A stretch of DNA of 64,000 bases from Marivirga tractuosa DSM 4126 (GTDB lineage: Bacteria; Bacteroidota; Bacteroidia; Cytophagales; Cyclobacteriaceae). Location of the stretch: NCBI RefSeq assembly GCF_000183425.1, contig NC_014759.1, positions 2,449,001 through 2,513,000 on the forward strand, written 5' to 3'. Under the pieces are notes generated by a model that saw only the letters and a list, made by a program, of their open reading frames with translations, had not been told where the DNA came from and searched no databases. This document shows, one piece after another, positions 59,940-64,000 of this stretch; the first letter of the stretch is position 1, and every line of letters begins with the position of its first letter. Made by a program: the position numbers and the translations under genes.

Positions 59940-62894
59940 ATGATGTCATATCAAAAGATTAACAACATCAGTGGCTGGATCATTTTCTTGATCGCTTCTG
60001 CCGTTTATATCTTCACTTTAGAGCCAGTAGCCAGCTTTTGGGACTGTGCAGAGTTTATTGCAAGTGCCTACAAATTGCAAGTTCCACACCCAGCAGGAGC
60101 TCCCTTCTTCTTACTTGTTGGCAGGATGTTCTCCATGTTTGCCAGCAGTGATGTAGAGTCGGTAGGCTTTGCGGTAAACCTTGTTTCGGCTTTGAGTAGC
60201 GGGTTTACCATTCTTTTTATGTTTTGGTCTATCAACTTGCTTTCTCATAAAATCATGAAGGTTAAAGTTGGAGAAGCAAATACGGCTCAAACTATAAAAA
60301 TTATTGCAGCAGGAGCTATTGGTAGTTTGGCCTTTACTTTTTCGGACTCATTTTGGTGGTCAGCAGTAGAGGCAGAGGTATATGCCATGTCTTCTTTCTT
60401 AATTGCCTTAGTATTTTGGGCAATGTTGAAATGGGATTTGATTGAAGATGAATCTGCAGAAAACCGATGGTTAATTTTGATTGCTTATATCATTGGTATT
60501 TCAATTGGAGTTCACTTATTAAACATAGTGGCGCTTCCTGCGCTAGGATTGATTTACTATTTCAAAAAATATAAAAATGTAACCTTCAAAGGAATTTTCT
60601 TTGCGCTATTAATCAGTAGTGCAATCCTTATCGTCATATGGCAATTTATCATTTTAGGTGTTCCTAACTTGATTGGTAAATTTGAAATCTTCTTTATTAA
60701 TTCTATTGGTTTACCTTTTGGTTCAGGTGCTTTAATATTTGGATTATTAATTATTGGTGGACTTACCTATGGAATTTATTATGCGGTTAAAAATGAAAAA
60801 ATAACACTTCACACATTCCTTTTAGCCTTTACATTTATTCTGATTGGGTATTCTTCTTACTTTATCGTTTTAATTAGATCCAATTACAATCCTCCGATCG
60901 ATCAAAATAATCCTGAAAATGTAATGACCTTATTATCTTATTTAAATAGGGATCAATATGGATCAAGACCTTTAATTCATGGCCAGTATTTTGATGCTGA
61001 AGTTGTTTCACAAGACAAGGGAGAGGCTGTTTACAGCAAAGGTGAAGAAGAATATGAAGTTACAGATTATAAAATCACAACTCAGCACGATCCTAAAAGA
61101 ACCACTATTTTTCCTAGGATGTATAGTGGCGCTCCCGGTCATCCGGAAGAATATAGAAGGTGGACAGGTTTGCGTCAAAATGAAAAGCCAAACTTTGCAG
61201 ACAATATCAAATTCCTATTTCGCTACCAGTTGGGTCACATGTATTTCCGTTACTTGATGTGGAATTTTGCAGGAAGGGAAAGTGATATTGAAGGTGCTGG
61301 CTGGAAAACCATGTTTCAAGACACCAGTGAAATGCCTGAAATAATGAAAGAGAATAAGGCGAGAAATAATTTTTATATGCTTCCCTTCATTTTAGGTTTA
61401 ATTGGCATATTCTTCCAATATAGAAAGGACGTGAAAGGCTTTAGTGTGGTGGGCTTATTCTTTTTCTTAACAGGAATAGCCTTAATTCTCTACTTAAATT
61501 CACCAGCAACCGAGCCTCGTGAAAGAGATTATATTTATGCCGGTTCTTATTATGCTTTTGCTATGTGGATAGGTTTTGGTGTATTGGCAGTGGCCTCCTT
61601 AATAGAAAGAGCCCTCAAAAAACCAAAAGTTGCAGGTGTTGTAGCCGGAGTGATTTGTTTGATTGTGCCTGGTATTATGGCATCTGAAGGTTGGGATGAT
61701 CACGATCGTTCTGATCGATATTTCTCAGTTGATGCAGCTCGAAATTACTTAGCATCATGTGAGCCAAATGCAATCCTATTTACTGGTGGAGATAATGATA
61801 CATTCCCGCTCTGGTTTGTGCAGGAAGTAGAAGGCTTTAGAACTGATGTTAGAGTAATCGTTTTAAGTTACTTTAATACAGATTGGTACATCAATCAAAT
61901 GCGTCAGAACGCTTATGATTCTAAACCATTGCCATTAACTTTAAGTGAAGAACAAGTAGCGCAGGGTGGTAAAAATGATTATTTACCTTATATGGGCAAC
62001 ACAGGTATATCGGGCGCAATTCCTATTGATCGATATTTAAGTTTAATCAGAAATAATAATAAGAGCCTAGAGGTACCGACTTCAGTGGGTAGCTACAACA
62101 TGCTTCCTTCTAAAGAATTAAGCTTGAAAGTCGATACTGAGCATGTCAAAAGTTTGGGTATTGTTCCTGAAGATAAAAAAGATATGCTAGTAGATAGAAT
62201 GGTTTGGAATGTGAAAGGTAATGGATTGGAAAAGAAAGACCTGATGATATTGGACATCATGAATGAAAATAATTGGGAGCGACCAATTTATTTCAACACT
62301 ACCTCACTGAATGGTATCAAAATGGATTTAAGAAAGTATGTAATCCAAGAAGGATTGACATACCGTTTGTTACCAATTGAAAGGAATGATGTTCAATCTG
62401 AATTTGTCAATACAGAAGTGATGTATGAGAATTTGATGAATGACTTCCATTTCACTAATACAGCTGATCCAGATGTTTATTATAATGAAAATTATAGAAA
62501 TTTCTTCTTAAATCATCGCTCTGTTTATACTGCACTGGCCAAATCATTGGTGGCAGAAGGTGATGAAAAGCGAGCGCTTGAAGTGATTGATTTCATTATC
62601 AAAAAAGTACCAAATGAAGTTGTACCGTATGATATGACGGCATTAGATTATGTTCAAGTTTACCTAGCAACTGGAAATGAAGAAAGAGCTAATGAAATCA
62701 TCAATATTTTATGGGAGCAAAACTATGAGCAATTCCAGTATCTTGTGAATAATGAATTGATGTATATGGGCAGAGAAAGACAGATTAGCTTTGCAATTTT
62801 AAGTCAGATTGTCCAAATCATGCGACAATATGGAATGAATGAACAAGCGGTAGAATACCAAGATCAACTTAGAGTACTTTATGAGAGGATGTGA
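59940..62894 (+). CDS. DUF2723 protein, probable O-mannosyltransferase (GT117-type)
   Basis: A 984-residue membrane protein; start at MMSYQKINNISG, as the upstream ATG at 59883 adds a non-conserved tail. The N-terminus has the family motif LEPVASFWDCAEFIASAYKL, then PHPAGAPFFLLVGR; about a dozen helices are followed by a soluble C-terminal half with TGGDNDTFPLWFVQE and a TPR-like helical end. Bacteroidota members are thought to attach the first mannose of O-glycans to exported proteins. Backbone gene. Confidence 0.88.
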   Translation: MMSYQKINNISGWIIFLIASAVYIFTLEPVASFWDCAEFIASAYKLQVPHPAGAPFFLLVGRMFSMFASSDVESVGFAVNLVSALSSGFTILFMFWSINLLSHKIMKVKVGEANTAQTIKIIAAGAIGSLAFTFSDSFWWSAVEAEVYAMSSFLIALVFWAMLKWDLIEDESAENRWLILIAYIIGISIGVHLLNIVALPALGLIYYFKKYKNVTFKGIFFALLISSAILIVIWQFIILGVPNLIGKFEIFFINSIGLPFGSGALIFGLLIIGGLTYGIYYAVKNEKITLHTFLLAFTFILIGYSSYFIVLIRSNYNPPIDQNNPENVMTLLSYLNRDQYGSRPLIHGQYFDAEVVSQDKGEAVYSKGEEEYEVTDYKITTQHDPKRTTIFPRMYSGAPGHPEEYRRWTGLRQNEKPNFADNIKFLFRYQLGHMYFRYLMWNFAGRESDIEGAGWKTMFQDTSEMPEIMKENKARNNFYMLPFILGLIGIFFQYRKDVKGFSVVGLFFFLTGIALILYLNSPATEPRERDYIYAGSYYAFAMWIGFGVLAVASLIERALKKPKVAGVVAGVICLIVPGIMASEGWDDHDRSDRYFSVDAARNYLASCEPNAILFTGGDNDTFPLWFVQEVEGFRTDVRVIVLSYFNTDWYINQMRQNAYDSKPLPLTLSEEQVAQGGKNDYLPYMGNTGISGAIPIDRYLSLIRNNNKSLEVPTSVGSYNMLPSKELSLKVDTEHVKSLGIVPEDKKDMLVDRMVWNVKGNGLEKKDLMILDIMNENNWERPIYFNTTSLNGIKMDLRKYVIQEGLTYRLLPIERNDVQSEFVNTEVMYENLMNDFHFTNTADPDVYYNENYRNFFLNHRSVYTALAKSLVAEGDEKRALEVIDFIIKKVPNEVVPYDMTALDYVQVYLATGNEERANEIINILWEQNYEQFQYLVNNELMYMGRERQISFAILSQIVQIMRQYGMNEQAVEYQDQLRVLYERM

Positions 62895-62906
62895 TATTCA
62901 ATAGGT

Positions 62907-62941
62907 AAAAAAAACCATTCTAAAATTGGAGTGGTTTTTTT
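62907..62941. terminator. bidirectional terminator
   Basis: Stem AAAAAAACCATTC / GAGTGGTTTTTTT (with G-U pairs) and an 8-base loop, flanked by A and T runs. It lies 13 bp after the DUF2723 stop and about 120 bp after the leftward gene at its other side. Confidence 0.75.
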
Positions 62942-63059
62942 ACTTATCTTTTAAAAAGAACACTTTAATTACGCTCAATATTTAGTTGCATATTTAAGGG
63001 TTCTCCCTTATGATTTAAAAGCTGTTTTTGATACAGTGCTTTTTGATAAAGAAACTTTT

Positions 63060-64000
63060 CTAATACCCCTCTTTTTTTCCCATCAGTTCAAAATTCATTT
63101 TAAGATTTTTTGGTATTAATTTTCCATTACTCAAAAGATGATACTGTTGATATATCTCTAGCTTATCAATAGATTTAAGTTTACGTTTTGTTGCTATTCT
63201 AAAAAGCGACTTGAATACAAGTTTTTTTGCTTGTAAACTTTCACTTTTTGCAAGGTCAAAATGTAATTCTAAAGCTAAATTAGTTTTGATATCGTAGCAT
63301 AAGTATCCCAACTTTTCACTTTTTTCCATTATGTAAAGGGTATCTACCCTAGAACTGCCTCTATAATTAGAAAAATCCAAGTGGATTTTTTCATCATTCA
63401 GTAAGTTTTCAAAAAGCAAATGATTAAAATAAATGGAATTGTACAAATCAGTTAGGTTACCATATGAAAAGGATAAACTTCCCATAGTATTAGTTAACTC
63501 AACGTCATAACTATTAAGTTTAATTTGGCTATCTCTTACATTTACTATATCATCTTCTCTTGTATACTCAATTAAACGTAACTGCTCCCATGCTTTTTGG
63601 TCATTTAATGAGGCTTCATAAATTTCATAATAATTTTTGTTTTTTTGTTCAGATAGAGCTTGGCTAGTTTCTTTTTTTATTTTGATAAATATTTCTATTG
63701 GGGTTAATGAGTAGACTTCAATGCTTTCAAGCTCCTTTTTTCTCGAATGCAAAGTAATACTGTTAAAGACTTCCAGATTTTTGTATGGAATTTTTAGCGT
63801 TTCAAAGCTTACATGACTAATAATCAGCGTATCTTTTTTATCAAGCTTTTGCAGTTGTAATTCAAATTGTCCAGAATCACTACTGTAAGTTCCAACCTTG
63901 GATTGTTGAAAATAAACATGGGCATAAGGTATTGCTCGATTTTCATGGTCTTTGATTATCCCCTCTGTAATTTGGGCTTGGATATAATTAGGAAGGAAGC
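63060..64000 (-). CDS. carboxypeptidase-regulatory-like domain protein (N-terminus outside window)
   Basis: The frame is open from the window's end to TAG 63060, 313 codons without the start. The N-terminal part seen reads AQITEGIIKDHENRAIPYAH, VYFQQSKVGTYSSDSGQFEL and VSFETLKIPYKNLEV, the pattern of the CarboxypepD_reg-like beta-sandwich (IxGxVxD ... AxVxxxxxxxGTxSDxxGxF). The rest is a soluble region of unknown fold. In Bacteroidota such proteins are periplasmic or surface-associated. Apparent starts inside are TTG codons and not used. Confidence 0.75.
   Translation of the reverse strand, partial: FLPNYIQAQITEGIIKDHENRAIPYAHVYFQQSKVGTYSSDSGQFELQLQKLDKKDTLIISHVSFETLKIPYKNLEVFNSITLHSRKKELESIEVYSLTPIEIFIKIKKETSQALSEQKNKNYYEIYEASLNDQKAWEQLRLIEYTREDDIVNVRDSQIKLNSYDVELTNTMGSLSFSYGNLTDLYNSIYFNHLLFENLLNDEKIHLDFSNYRGSSRVDTLYIMEKSEKLGYLCYDIKTNLALELHFDLAKSESLQAKKLVFKSLFRIATKRKLKSIDKLEIYQQYHLLSNGKLIPKNLKMNFELMGKKEGY

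Noticed and set aside
1..64000. tRNA, rRNA, riboswitch or integrase attachment sites
   Set aside because: None could be recognised by reading either strand; the left boundary of the island is outside the window.

Overview
The window reads as chromosomal DNA of a Bacteroidota member, probably of the order Cytophagales. The backbone genes (radA, truA, an MsbA-like ABC exporter, a DUF2723 protein O-mannosyltransferase), the promoter elements of the TAnnTTTG type, weak Shine-Dalgarno signals and several small proteins typical of the phylum all point that way. No 16S gene is present, so the genus cannot be fixed.

From base 1 to about 53.1 kb every gene points left (minus strand). The region is visibly richer in G+C than the part after about 53.5 kb and is almost wholly devoted to metal and stress physiology; I read it as one large accessory island whose left end lies outside the window. 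From left to right: (1) 1-11.6 kb, a tight operon of at least eleven genes with an archaeal-type class I aldolase, an MFS exporter, a CopB-type Cu ATPase, PPK2, an amino-acid permease, PRPP synthetase, an AMP/thymidine phosphorylase, a beta-CASP nuclease and an ATP-cone/Mrr protein; (2) 11.7-21.3 kb, a symporter, archaeal-type (type II) GAPDH, K+ channel, NhaA, a metal-binding/SPW/VKOR fusion, an SDR enzyme, small membrane proteins, a Met-rich lipoprotein and a UspA protein; (3) 21.4-38.8 kb, short copper-handling operons (PII, SHOCT, YHS, DUF302, YceI, DUF2231, permease, two multicopper oxidases, Met-rich and His-rich periplasmic proteins, rhodanese) with two AraC-type regulators that begin with a heavy-metal-like CxxC domain; (4) 38.9-47.5 kb, a CusABC-type RND efflux operon; (5) 47.6-49.5 kb, a porin and a frameshifted secreted protein; (6) 49.8-52.8 kb, a mercury-type operon (ArsR, MerT-HMA fusion, HMA protein, GDCCVxC protein, disulfide reductase) with two 18-bp operators; (7) 52.9-53.6 kb, a junction holding a C2H2 zinc-finger ORF and decayed coding remnants; (8) 53.9-64 kb, AT-rich backbone genes on both strands.

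The most striking observation is a shared promoter architecture. Five separate leftward operons (starting with the ATP-cone gene, a SHOCT gene, YceI, DUF2231 and the HYC_CC_PP/cus operon) carry the same upstream box, ATCW-N9-TGTAY on the plus strand, at an identical 13-bp internal offset and 28-29 bp from a TAnnTTTR -7 element. This defines a candidate regulon of the two HMA-AraC proteins, one of which carries an extra C-terminal domain homologous to a small protein found twice elsewhere in the window. Together the genes suggest a metal-responsive programme that links copper export, oxidation and periplasmic chelation with ion homeostasis and nucleotide/phosphate metabolism.

Several genes are broken: a permease with an in-frame TAG, a DUF302 gene frameshifted in an A8 run, a frameshifted secreted protein and a decayed SHOCT gene. 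Small genes were found by reading the sequence directly at 30240-30362, 39920-40036 and 55519-55674. No tRNA, rRNA, CRISPR array or complete insertion sequence was seen.
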